Source: Cavenderia fasciculata
Lineage: Eukaryota; Evosea; Eumycetozoa; Acytosteliales; Cavenderiaceae
Length of the DNA: 64,000 bases
NCBI RefSeq assembly: GCF_000203815.1
Contig: NW_004457723.1
Location: 1,488,001-1,552,000, forward strand
Reading direction: 5' to 3'
The notes beneath the pieces were generated by a model, which was given only the letters and a program-made list of their open reading frames with translations, had not been told where the DNA came from and ran no database searches. Numbering within the stretch: the stretch's first letter is position 1; each line of letters starts with the position of its first letter. Both the position numbers and the translations under genes were made by a program. Positions 12,035 through 24,908 of this stretch are shown here, in pieces.

Positions 12035-12349
12035 ATGTTATTCAGTATGTATTTCTTAAAAAAGATTATAAACATAAAAGAAAGGTTATAATTCTAACAA
12101 ATTATATATATTCTTTTCCATTTTCAATTTCTTTTTTCTCTAGAGAATCTTTCCCAAGTTTCTGCTGTCTCTACCACTGGTCTTAGCATTCAAAATTCAT
12201 TGGTTCAAGGATTAGGTCGCTCAGGTGTTTCACTAGGTGAATCAACTATTGCTCGTAGAGGATGTTGCGGTGGTCGTCGTGGTAATAATATTGATATCGA
12301 TATTGACATTGATATTAATATTGGTGGTGGTCGTGGTAACTGGTGTTAA
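12035..12349 (+). CDS. HssA-like small Ser/Gly-rich protein
   Basis: A 10-base first exon (12035-12044, ATGTTATTCA) is followed by a GTATGT donor and exon 12144-12349, giving 71 residues: MLFKNLSQVSAVSTTGLSIQ, then SLVQGLGRSGVS, RRGCCGGRRGN, an (ID)n run and GGGRGNWC. Small size, a very short first exon, a polar N-terminus and a Gly/Cys/Arg-rich tail fit the HssA/SigN-type families of dictyostelids, which form large multicopy groups expressed in development. The molecular function of those families is not known to me. The family assignment rests on architecture, not on a strong motif. Confidence 0.7.
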
Positions 12350-12523
12350 AATATATAGATTAATATCTATCCACCAATCAACAAACATATATTCCACCAA
12401 AATAAATGGTTTGTTTCAAGTGTTCTATTGAATATAGACACCATCAAATTTAATTTAGATGATCACAATTGATTGATTTATTATTTTAATATTTATTATT
12501 ATTATTTACTATTAATTAATTAA

Positions 12524-14008
<1,485 letters not shown>

Positions 14009-14227
14009 CTACTTTTATTCAATACTTGCGCTGCTTCATTTATCTTGGATGAAAAACGAAGTTCGTTATTGGTGGGAAAATGAATTTTTTTTCAATTTCT
14101 TTTTTTAAAAAAGCGAAGAAGAGGAACAGAATCACACAGAGAGAAAGATAGTGAAGCTCTAATAACGACTGCGACCAACAACATTCAAAGTACTTCTTTA
14201 GAACAACTAGTAGTGACGACACACAGA

Positions 14228-16131
14228 ATGGAGTACGACTTAACTAAACAAATTTGCACCTTTTTGGATGCTCATCTTATGCTTCCACTCCTCGAATTTG
14301 TCAAGGTAAACAAACATACTACTATCATCACAAGATTGATAGTTAGATAGATAGATAGACAGCGATGATGATGATGATGATGACTAATCACGATCATTGA
14401 TCACACATTACAAATCATCTATATATATAATTATAGGGATATCCAGAGGAACAAATCGATAAGGTAAAGGCCGATATTTTAGAAAAGACTAGTTGCTATT
14501 CATACGCCATCACAGTCAACCAAAAGATTGGCCGTGACATTACAGGTTTGGAGGAGAAGAAAAAGGTGGTCATTGAAGAGTTGAGCAAGTTGAAGAAGGA
14601 GTGCGAGGTTGTTACTCAATTCATCGAACAGAGAAAGGACTACTCGAATAATAAAAAGGGCTGCCGCTGCTGCTGCTGCTGCTGCTGCCACCTCTACCAC
14701 TGCTACCTCTACCACCACCACCACCACTGAAAAGAAGGAAGAGGATGCTGTTGAAGCTACAACTACAACAGTTGTTGCTGATGGTGAAGCTGCTACAACC
14801 AATAACGTTCAATCAACTCAACCAAAGGCAGAGATGACAACATTTGCACAACTCAGAGAAAAGGTCAACGCTCAAATAGTCGATTCACTCTACCGTCTCG
14901 CCAAGCTCTCATACGAATCGGGAGACTATGGCAATGCCAGAGACTACCTCGAAGTCTTTATAAAGTTGTCGGACGACAAGTCCAAGAACTTCTCTGCCCT
15001 CTGGGGTATCCTCGAATCAGATATCCTCAGTTTGAACTGGGTGTCTGCCGTCGGTGACATCATGCCAATCAAGGAAGAAATCGATTCAAACTCTTCACTC
15101 AAACCAATCCAACAATTACACCAAAGAGCCTGGTTGATTCATCGTAGTTTATTCGTTTATTTCAATCATCCAGAATCAAGATCAATGTTGGTTGATTTAT
15201 TATTAGATGACAAGTATGAAATTGAAATAGAAAAAAAAAAAAAAGAGATAGAAATATATTAATAACCTATTTATTTATTGTTTTAGATATTTAAATGCAA
15301 TTCAAACCATTTGCCCATATATTTTGAGATATCTTGCTGTTGCCATTATCACCAACAGAAGACGTCCACAACAACTTTATCAATTAGTCAAGGTTATTGA
15401 ACAAGAAGCATACACTTATCGTGACCCAATCACCCTTTTCATCCAAAGTCTCTATGTCAAGTTCAACTTTGAAGAGGCTCAACAACATTTGACACAATGC
15501 GAAAAGGTTCTTGCCCAAGATTTCTTCTTGGTCTCGTGTCTCAACGATTTTATGGAAAATGCTCGTGCTTGCATCTTTGAAACCTATTGTAATATTCATG
15601 AAAATATTGATATTGAGTAAGTTGAAAAAGAAAAGAAATCAAAACATAACATAACATAACATATTATATTATATTATATATATATATTAATGTTTTATTT
15701 CCTTTTTTATTTATTATTTTAGTATGTTGTGTAATAACTTGGGTATCAAGCCAGAAAATTCCGAAAAATGGATTGTCGAAGCCATTCGTAACGCTAGATT
15801 CATTGCCAAGATTGATTCGGCCAACAACCAAATCAAGATGTTCTCACAACACACCAACGCATATCGTCAAGTCATGGACAAGACCAAGGGTTTATTCAAT
15901 CGTGGTATCGAGATTTTAGTCGGTATCAATGACAGTCGTGTCCAACAATCCAGAAAGAATATCGGACCAAAGGGTCAAGGAGGAAGATTAAGACAATCAC
16001 AACAATCACAACAAACAGGAGCAGCAGCACCAGCCACCACCGCACCAGCCACCACCACCACACCAGCCACTACAACCACTACTACACCATCTACCACTGC
16101 ACCAAAGGCACAAGAAACTGTATCTGCTTAA
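14228..16131 (+). CDS. eif3E: Translation initiation factor eIF3 subunit E (INT6), with an apparent frame break
   Basis: Exons are 14228-14305, 14437-15213, 15287-15616 and 15723-16131. The start [22 protein letters not shown] matches the eIF3e N-terminus. The PCI-domain region runs through exons 3 and 4 ([17 protein letters not shown], then [18 protein letters not shown]), followed by a Thr/Ala/Pro-rich tail. Inside exon 2 the frame changes: up to DYSNNKK the protein is in one frame, then a poly-Ala and Thr tract plus everything downstream is in the +1 frame. The switch lies at about 14655-14662, where AAAAAGGG precedes a GCT/GCC microsatellite; one G too many would explain it. Since this subunit is conserved and the rest looks intact, a sequencing or assembly error is the likeliest cause. 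Confidence 0.92.
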
Positions 16132-16419
16132 AAACTATAACAAATTTAGAATATATATTTCCTCCTCCCTCTCGCTCCAACAAAAAAATAATAATAATCT
16201 CCCCAAAAAAAAAATACATACTAGTAAAATAAAATAATTATACTTATAATTATATTAACTTATTAATGAATTAAACAGGGTGTTTCGTAACCATTACCCT
16301 GATATTTATGTCATTTTGAAGGGTTTGTTTTCAAATTTTATTGTGATGTTCATTTTCTTTTCGTAGTCAAACATATATATATATGTAGATAGATAGATAG
16401 ATTTAACAAACAAATAATC

Positions 16420-18662
16420 ATGATACGGCTAATTGGGAGTAAATCTACATCTATCATTCAAAGATCATTATCATTATCATCATCGAGTGCAGCGCTGTTG
16501 ACCAATACTAGTAATCATGCATCGACTACTAATAGTGTTGAACAACAACAACAACAACAGAGGTATTATTCAATTACAAATCAATCAAGTAAATCAGTAA
16601 CAAGGATATTCGATGATCAACATACTCAAAATAAGATGAAGAAGATTATGATTGTAAGATCATTAAATAAGAATAACCTAGAGGAAGAGGAGGAATTTAC
16701 AACTGTTGAAAGCGATATTGCACATCAATTTGATCCATCAATCGTTGGAAAAAGACATTTTACATCATGGGGAATGAGAGTATGTTAATATTATCAAGAT
16801 AGATAGATCAAGATAGATAGATAGATAGACTAATTTATGTATACTAGTTTATATTAGGTTTTATGATAGTTGGTGTAATGTTTTTTGCAAGACGATGGAC
16901 ACCTAGACAAATCTCTCGAATCATTGATACATTGAAAAAGGGTGAGACTGTAGACCCATACCTATTAAACATAAACAATCAGATTCCACGTGAAAAGGAA
17001 GAAGCCTATCTTTCATCGTTTTTGGCATCGGCACCTGTTGGTCCAGTTTGTATAGTTGGACCTGATGGATGTGGAAAGAGTCATATCCTAAAGAGAATAG
17101 TATCTTCTAGAAAGTTATCTGTCATTGTGGATATGCGTCAAAACGCCGTCATGAGTGGTGACGAACTATTGGTTTCATTCCTTAAAAGTTTAGGTTACCT
17201 TTTACCTTCAAGTGATCCAATATCATCTGTATTTATGAAACAAGATAAAAAACAAAGTTTGTATCAAAAAAAATTATAATATATGTATATATAAATATGG
17301 ATAAACAAAAAAGAGACTAACATATATATATATATTGTTTTCCCAAAAGAAATCAATGTTCAAGAAATTATTCAAGGTTTGGAAACTATTTATTTATCAT
17401 TGGTAAAAATTAAAGAGGATTATGAAGATATTCCACTTATTGTCATTAATAATATTGAAGCTTTACCAACTGTATGTATCATTGTTGAGATGTGTGAGTA
17501 ACTTTACATTGACCATTTCTAACCTTTTATTTATAGTCTGAAAACTTTACTAGATTTATTGATTGGTGTATCTCTGTCACTGATAACAAGTTGGCAAATA
17601 TTGTATTTTTAACTTCTTCTCAATTTGTTCATTTCCATTTAGATTCAAGTATGAATAGTATACATAAATATACAACCATTTTTATATAATATTAATTCTT
17701 TTTTTTCTATAGATTATAGTTTTAAAAAAAGAAGATTTCTTTTTAATATTCCATATCCACCAACTGATGTCATTTCTCAATATTTACATAATGTATTTAC
17801 TAGTGATGGGAAAGATCACAAGTTTATTTATGGTGGAGGTGGTGGATCAAAGAATAGATCAGTACTGAGTAATCCCGTTTTACCTCTTGCCAAGGAAGAT
17901 GTCGATGATATCATTCAAACATTTGGTTCTCAGATGAGAGATATCGATGCAATTGTTGGTTTGATATTCAAGGGCGAGTCATACGACTATGTATCGGAAT
18001 TGTTTATTTCAGAGACAACACAAAAGATTAGTTCATTGGTAGACTCTATGTTTCAAAAGGCAAATCTAATCGACAATGACAGCGAAAAGAAAAACATCTT
18101 TGAAAAGTACCAAAGATTTTGGAAAATGCTAGAGATTTTGACAGAGAAACCAAATATTGCAGCCAGTAAACTCATCGAAGAGGTGTTTCACGAACAACCA
18201 GAGGAATTGGACGAATATTTTAAATCAAACATTGTCTATTACTGGATGAGACAAAGTGAAATCATGCCAGAGATTGAATTGTCTACAGTTGACCGAACCT
18301 ATGACATCTTTGTTACCTTTTCCTCACCACGTATTCAAAATGCTGTCAAGAGAGTTTTGGTAGATCACCGTTTCGAACTACAAAGAAACTCGATTGACAA
18401 GTTCTTTAAAAAACATGATCTCAAAGACGAGAAAAAGGATCTAGAAGAGGAAAGAACAGAAAAGTTACAAGAATATGAAAAGGTATACACTCGGTTGGAA
18501 AATCTAATTGAAAATTCAACTCAATGGATAAAGTATATGGGTCAAGAAAAATTCGATGAAAGAAGAGTTTATTTTGTAACCAAAGAAGATGATTGTCTAA
18601 AGAAAATAGATCATCTAACTTTACAAATTGAAAAAATTGATAAAGAATTGGATGATTTATAA
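16420..18662 (+). CDS. Mitochondrial P-loop ATPase-like protein
   Basis: Exons are 16420-16779, 16848-17256, 17350-17471, 17537-17648 and 17713-18662 (650 residues). The N-terminus is Ser/Arg-rich and lacks acidic residues for about 65 positions, as in mitochondrial presequences. One hydrophobic segment follows (FILGFMIVGVMFFA, about residues 121-134). A Walker A motif GPDGCGKS lies near residue 194, and a Walker B-like IPLIVINNIE follows in exon 3. The C-terminal third is helical and charged. The layout (presequence, one membrane span, AAA+-like ATPase, coiled tail) recalls inner-membrane ATPases of the RNA12/Yme2 kind, but I cannot confirm that family. Exon 2 uses a weak GTTTGT donor. Confidence 0.72.
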
Positions 18663-18802
18663 ATAATAAAAAAAAAGAAAAAAAAGTTTGTATTTTATTT
18701 ATAACTATTCATTTATTATTTGTTTAAAAGATTTAAATCTATTTCTTTTTTTTTTTTTGTTTTAATTCCATTGTTTGTTTTTGAAAAAAAAGGTTTTAGT
18801 TT

Positions 18803-20447
18803 TTAGTTTACTGGGATCATTTCTTGAAGTTTTGAAGCTTCAAGGTTGACATTTGAGAGTTCATTATTGTTGGCATCAGCACGGTCAATGTTGAGAGTGG
18901 CTTCGAGTTGGAGTCTTTTTTCAATGGTTTCCAAGTCAGAGAAGATATTTTCTTCAAAGTCGTCATTGTTGTTGGATTCTCTTCTGGCTTCACGTTGGAG
19001 TCTCTTTTCAATGGCTTCTACTTGGTCAACTTCATTCTCTTTGGCATTTTCATTATTGTTGTTGGTGTTGGCAATACGACTAACTTCTTGCTCCAATTCA
19101 TTGACTATTTCTTCCAAGTCTGCTTGCTCTTGGTTGATTTCAGCCTGTCTCTCTTCCAAACCTTCCAATCTATTGATAGTGATTTCAAAGTCCTCGGCAT
19201 TTTCATTGTTGAATTGTTTGAATTCATTGGCTTCATTTGCTTCCTCTTGGAGTCTCTTCTCAATGGCTTCCAAATCGACAACAATATTTTCTTCGGCATC
19301 TGCTTCGTTATTGTTGTTGTTGTTGTTGTTTGCTTCATTGTTGTTGGCAACTTCTTCATTCTCCTTGTCATTGTTGGTGTTGGCAATACGACTAACATCC
19401 TTTTCCAATTCAGAAACTACATTTTCCAAATTGAATTCATTGGCTTCATTGGCTTGGTTTGCTTCATTGTCATTCTCTTGTCTTTCTTCAAATTGTTGTA
19501 ATCTATTGACAATCGATTGGTAGTCTTCAACATTTTGATGGTTGTATTGGTCGAATTCATTGGCTTGGTTGGCTTCATTGGCTTCCTCTTGGAATCTCTT
19601 CTCGATGGCTTCCAAATCAGCAACAATATTTTCCTCGGCATCTGCTTCGTTATTGTTGTTGTTGTTGTTTGCTTCATTGTTGAATCTATTCTCGATGGCT
19701 TCCAAATCAGCACCTACATTTTCTTCTGCGTCATTGTTGTTGTTGTTGTTGTTATTGGCTTCCTCTTGGAATCTCTGCTCGATGGCTTCCAAATCAGCGA
19801 CTAAGTTTTCTTCGGCATCATCATTGTTGTTGTTATTATTGTTATTGTTATTGTTGTTATTGTTGTTGGCTTCCTCTTGGAATCTCTTCTCGATGGCCTC
19901 CAAATCAGCAACTAAATTTTCTTCGGCTTCATTGTTGTTTGCTTCGTTGTTGAATCTATTCTCGGTGGCTTCCAAATCAGCTACAACATTTTCCTCTGCA
20001 TCATTGTGCTTGCTCTTGGATTTTGATTGTTTTTCAGTCTTTTTGTTTTGTTCCTTGAGTTTGTTTAGTTCTTTGGCACGCTCTTCCAATTCATCTTTGG
20101 CTTCCTTGCCCTCTGCATTTTTGGTTGATCTGTACTCCTCCAAGAGACGTTCACGGATTCTTCTAATCTCCTCGTCATGTTTGGCTCTCTTGCCACTATT
20201 TGCTAGATCCAATGCATCAAATTGTCGTCTAATGTTTGGTTCCTCAAGTTCCCTACCTCTTCTCTCTGACTATTGTATAAATAAAAGTAAAGTTTTTTGG
20301 AAAGAAGAATATTAATATTTTTGCATACAAATAATAATAATAATATTTATAAATCTTTATAAATTAATCTATACGTACTTCCTTTGCATAAACAATTAAG
20401 GTGGAAAGGAATAATACACAAATAATAAGTAAAAAAGATACTCTCAT
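18803..20447 (-). CDS. Secreted Asn/Glu-rich repeat protein A
   Basis: Exon 1 (20447-20379) encodes exactly a signal peptide, MRVSFLLIICVLFLSTLIVYA plus two residues. Exon 2 (20269-18803) encodes the mature chain; total 511 residues. After a charged region (RRIRERLLEEY) come about eight imperfect repeats of the type AEENxVADLEAIEKRFQEEAN, separated by Asn runs of varying length. Near the C-terminus a second motif, ELEKDVSRIANTNN, appears twice. The repeats are heptad-like and should form short helices or coiled coils. No catalytic domain is seen. It lies next to a second signal-peptide repeat protein of similar exon design (21093-23467). Function unknown; extracellular-matrix or spore/stalk-coat roles are possible guesses. 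Confidence 0.78.
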
Positions 20448-21092
20448 TTTTGAATAATAATAATAATAATAATACTATAATCTTTTGAAAAATAAAATAA
20501 AAGCAATTAAAATGTTCTGTTTCAATGTTTCTATTCCATATACATTGATTTATTTATTTATTTATTTATTTAAAATAATATTACTACCCTTTTTCAGTCT
20601 CAGTAAGCACGGAAGGTATTCCCACATCAACAATAACAACATCAACATCAATGCATATGCACACATATGATATGAAGTTGATATATACATCCATTTTACA
20701 AATACATTGTCAATTATCTCAATGAGAGTGGTAGTGGTGTTTGCAATCAACAATGATACATTGTAAATTTGGGGGTAGATATTCATCAACCCATTCCAAA
20801 GGTTAAGGTTAACCACACTCTACCACCACATGTATGCTCTCTACTCTGATCCGTATCAGTCATTAGAAAACAACACAATGTGTTTGTCCAACATCAATGG
20901 ATTATTTTGAGTGAGTTCAAATATGGAATTTATAAATCTACTGATTTTGGATTGAATTGACAATGCCAATATCTGAAACAAATATTGAGAGACTACTACA
21001 AATTGAATAATGATTGAATTCTAAGGTAATTATTTTTTTTGTTTATTCTTTTAGTTTAAAAGTGATTTGAGAGTTGATTGGTTGATTTACAA
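20448..21092. other. Intergenic between the two secreted repeat genes
   Basis: 645 AT-rich bases containing CATCAAC/ATCAACA words near 20623-20650 and TTTA repeats near 20550-20570. No ORF with coding character. It should hold the promoter of repeat protein A and the 3' end of repeat protein B. Confidence 0.4.
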
Positions 21093-23467
21093 TTAGATAC
21101 TGATGACAGCTGGAGATGTTTCACCACATTTCTCATTATTATTTATGACAGCGTTATCTACATTCTTTCCTCCTAATAAACCATTGAGAAGATTTCCAAG
21201 CAATCCATTAGTTTGAACTGATAATCCAACTTGATTGTGATTATTATTACCTAAATTTAAATTGAATGGGAGAAAAGAAATAAAAAATAGAATTAATAAC
21301 TTAATTCTATCCCATCCATGAATATATATATATATAGATATATATTGATTTTGATAACTTACGAGTTCTTAATTCCTTTTCAGCTCTAATATGTTTTTCA
21401 TTCTCTGGTACTGCTACATTGTGTTCCTTGTTTTGGTGTCTGTTGGTTCTAGCTCTCTTTTGTGAGTTTACACCAGTGCTACATTTGTGTTCTTTGGTTG
21501 ATTTCTTGCTATCGACGGCATTATTGTTTTGTTCTTTCAAAAGGTTTTCCAATTCACTCTTTACTTGTTCGGTCTTGGCTGAATCTTGGACTTGTCCAAT
21601 GGCGGCAGCTTGGTGTTCTTCTTTTTCCTTTTCCTCTGGTTTGGCCAATGTTGCAACCTTTTCCTCTGCTTTGGCTTGTTCGACAGCAGCTTGATTCTCT
21701 ACTTTGGATCCACACTTTTTAGCTGGTTCTTGAGGTGCTTCGGCATCAACCAAATCATGGGCAAATACTTTGTTGAATTCTTCCATTTTAGCGGCTGCCT
21801 CTTCATCAATGTCTTCATCCTCGTTGGCTACTTCTTCGGCTGGCTTGGCAGCAGATTCCTCCTTGACAGCGGCTTCTTCCTTGGCTGCTTCAGCTGGTTT
21901 GGCTGCAGATTCTTCCTTGGCTGCTTCAGCCGGTTTCACAGCGGCTTCTTCCTTGGCTGCCTCAGCTGGTTTGGCAGCTTCTTGGTTGGTGACCTCTTCG
22001 GCGGCGAATACCTTGTTAAATTCCTTCATTTTAGCAGCTGCTTCTTCATCTATCTCTTCATCTTCATTGACAACCTCTTCTGTCTTGACAGCGGCTTCAG
22101 CTGGTTTGGCTGCAGACTCTTCCTTGGCAGCCTCAGCTGGCTTGGCAGCCTCTTGGTTAGCGACTTCTTCAGTGGCGAATACTTTGTTAAATTCCTCCAT
22201 TTTGGCAGCTGCTTCTTCATCAATGTCTTCATCCTCGTTGGCTACTTCTTCCGTCTTGACAGCGGCTTCAGCTGGTTTGGCTGCAGACTCTTCCTTTACA
22301 GCTTCAGCTGGCTTGGCAGCAGATTCTTCCTTGACAGCTTCAGCGGGCTTGGCAGCAGACTCTTCCTTGGCAGCTTCAGCTGGTTTGGCAGCCTCTTGGT
22401 TGGCGACCTCTTCAACGGCGAACACTTTGTTAAATTCCTCCATTTTGGCAGCTGCTTCTTCGTCAATGTCTTCATCTTCGTTGACAACTTGTTCAGCTGG
22501 CTTGACAGCAGATTCTTCCTTGACGGCTTCAGCTGGTTTGACAGCAGATTCTTCCTTGACAGCTTCAGCTGGTTTGACAGCCTCTTCGTTGGCGATTTCT
22601 TCTTCGTTTTCATTGGCAAATACTTTGTTAAATTCCTCCATTTTAGCAGCTGCCTCTTCATCAATATCTTCATCTTCATTGGCAACTTCCTCTGTCTTGA
22701 CAGCGGCTTCAGCTGGCTTGACAGCAGACTCCTCCTTGGCGGCTTCTGCTGGTTTGGCTGCTTCAGCTTGTTTAACAACTGATTCTTCCTTGGCTGCTTC
22801 AGCTGGCTTGGCGTCATCGGCTTCAGCTTGTTTCAATGAGTTGGCTTCAGCTGGCTTTGCAGCTGCCTCTTCCTTGGCTGCTTCTGCTGGTTTGGCAGCC
22901 TCGACTTGATTGATGGCTTCAGCTGGCTTGACAGCGGCAGCTTCCTTGACGGCTTCAACTGGCTTGACAGCTTCAACTTGATTGATGGCTTCAGCTGGTT
23001 TGACAGCGGCAGCTTCCTTGACGGCTTCAGCTTCCTTGACAGCTTCAACTTGATTATTAGCCTCTGCTTGTTCTTGGTTGGCTTGTTCTTCAGCAGCCAT
23101 TTCCTCGTTGAACAAATCAGCAGCATCGATTTCAATATCATCAAAGTCAAAATGTTCGTCTACATTGTCTCCATCGTCAATGTTGTTATCGATTTCTGAA
23201 AGTTTGAGGTCAACCAAATCATCGAGATTGCTAACCAATCCCACTCTTGAATCTAATTGTAAATTATCAAGATTGGCACCAATATTAACATTTACACCCT
23301 ATAAATATCATTTGATTTGATTTGATTATTATACATTAATATTAGTAATTGTTTTAATGGTCATAAGATTAGTTTGTCCAACTTACATTGTCAGGTGCCA
23401 AGTCAATACAATGTACCATATATTGTGCCACAAAAATTAGGCATAGAAATGCAATTATATATCTCAT
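21093..23467 (-). CDS. Secreted acidic Ala/Lys/Pro/Glu repeat protein B
   Basis: Exons are 23467-23387, 23298-21363 and 21250-21093 (724 residues). Exon 1 encodes a signal peptide, MRYIIAFLCLIFVAQYMVHC. Exon 2 begins with GVNVNIGANLDNLQLDSRVG and an Asp-rich stretch, then a long array. Many AKPAEAAKEESA-type 11-13-mers alternate with five longer units of the type DEDIDEEAAAKMEEFNKVFA. Exon 3, often missed because it is short, supplies QVGLSVQTNGLLGNLLNGLLGG and the C-terminus SPAVISI. The array is acidic overall. I do not recognise a family. Long opposite-strand ORFs across this gene are a by-product of the biased repeat codons. Confidence 0.78.
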
Positions 23468-24908
23468 TCTCTCTCTCTCTCTCTGGACTGGAAAATTGAT
23501 AATTATTTTATAGAAATGATTTAATGAATAAAAGATAAATAAAGGATGGATTGATGGATTGATGGATTGATGGATGGATTGATTGAGTATTATAACAATA
23601 CAATAATAAAGGTATTAGGTAGAATAGGGGAGAGAAGAAAGAGAAGAAATGAATAAAATATGATAATAATATTATAATAATATGATGATTAATTTGTTTA
23701 TAAATCATATGCATGCATAGCTACCTACCTCTCCTACGAATATTTTTTGGTTATTACCCATTATGATCACTCTCTCCCTCCTTCTATCCCTCCCTCTCTC
23801 TTCCACTGTAGTGCATGCAACAACAATTAATTGTAGGGTAGTGAGTGATGATTCTTGTATCCTTGAGCGATGATGACTGATCATTTCATTCGTATGATAT
23901 TTATCCAACATGTGATGTGAAGCTGAGCAGCAATAATAGCATCACAACACATAGATATATGTTATTGGCAGCAATGATGATTCATATGACAAAGTGTAGG
24001 TGTAGTGTAGGTGTAGTGCAGGATAGTAGTATATCTATGGGTACTGTAGGAGGTGGAATCAAAAGGTGTGTTTGTTTCAGCAGTGTTGGTGGTGATGATG
24101 AAAACAATGATTAACCACCACCTCCTACTGACCGATTACATTATACTATAGTTAGTTCAATCTAAAGTGAGTAAAGAGTGTGAGTTGTGGGTTTTCAAAG
24201 GTATTGTTTGTTGTTGTTGTTGTTGTGTTTAGATCTGCAACGATTAACCATTCTATTATATAATATACGAACGATGGAAGGGATCGTCCCTCAGGTACCG
24301 GCCTCAGAGTAAAAGATAGGATTAAGAATCCCTTTGTATTACATATGTATTAAACCACGACAAACAGACTACTGTTACTCAGCCCTATCTTTTACTCGAG
24401 CCAAATACCTTGTCTCTGACGCCTTTTGCTCGAGACTAGCAATGCACTATAACTTTTCTCTCTTTGCAATGTGTTTGGTATGATGTGTGCAGTTGTCACT
24501 TGGTCGCTTGATGATTGAGTATTTCCCAGCGTCCCACCTTCTCTACTAGTTCACTAATATGTATGAATGTATTCTATTATTTTATTGATTCTATCTCTGT
24601 GCTCTTTTAGGTACGATACTGAATCATCAATACTCTTCTGTCAAATTCTTGTGACACATTTCCTTCTCATCTATCGTGTTCATCACAAAAGTACTTTCTC
24701 TTTATATATTATTATTACTATATCTCTGATAATACTATCTGCAAATCCCTGATAACATGTTATCTTTCATATTGCATACAAAAAAAAAAGGGTGTTATTG
24801 TTTTTAAAAAAAAAAACGAACGAAAGTATACTTGATACTAGTTGTGTCTGTTGTGTATTTAGTAGTATAGCAGCAGTAGTTTAGGGGGTACTGTGAATCG
24901 AATCAAAG
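23468..24908. other. Long intergenic region, divergent promoters plus a hairpin
   Basis: 1441 bases between divergent starts. It includes CTCT repeats (23468-23482), GATTGATG-type repeats (23545-23585), GTTGTT repeats near 24210 and A-runs near 24781-24817. A hairpin at 24293-24405 is listed separately. Short ORFs here lack coding character. Confidence 0.45.
24293..24405. repeat. Inverted repeat / hairpin of unknown nature
   Basis: GAGTAAAAGATAGG (24307-24320) is the exact reverse complement of CCTATCTTTTACTC (24384-24397). The match extends outward imperfectly (GGTACCGGCCTCA on the left, GAGCCAAATACC on the right), so a stem of roughly 25-28 pairs with a loop of about 63 bases can form. It has higher G+C than its surroundings. 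It may be a non-coding RNA, a terminator-like structure or a short transposon relic. I see no tRNA-like arms. Confidence 0.5.

Noticed and set aside
21586-22909. Very long plus-strand ORFs (379-398 codons) opposite repeat protein B
   Set aside because: They are mirror images of GCT/GAA/AAG-biased repeats and have Ser/Ala or Phe/Gly-rich composition with no domain.
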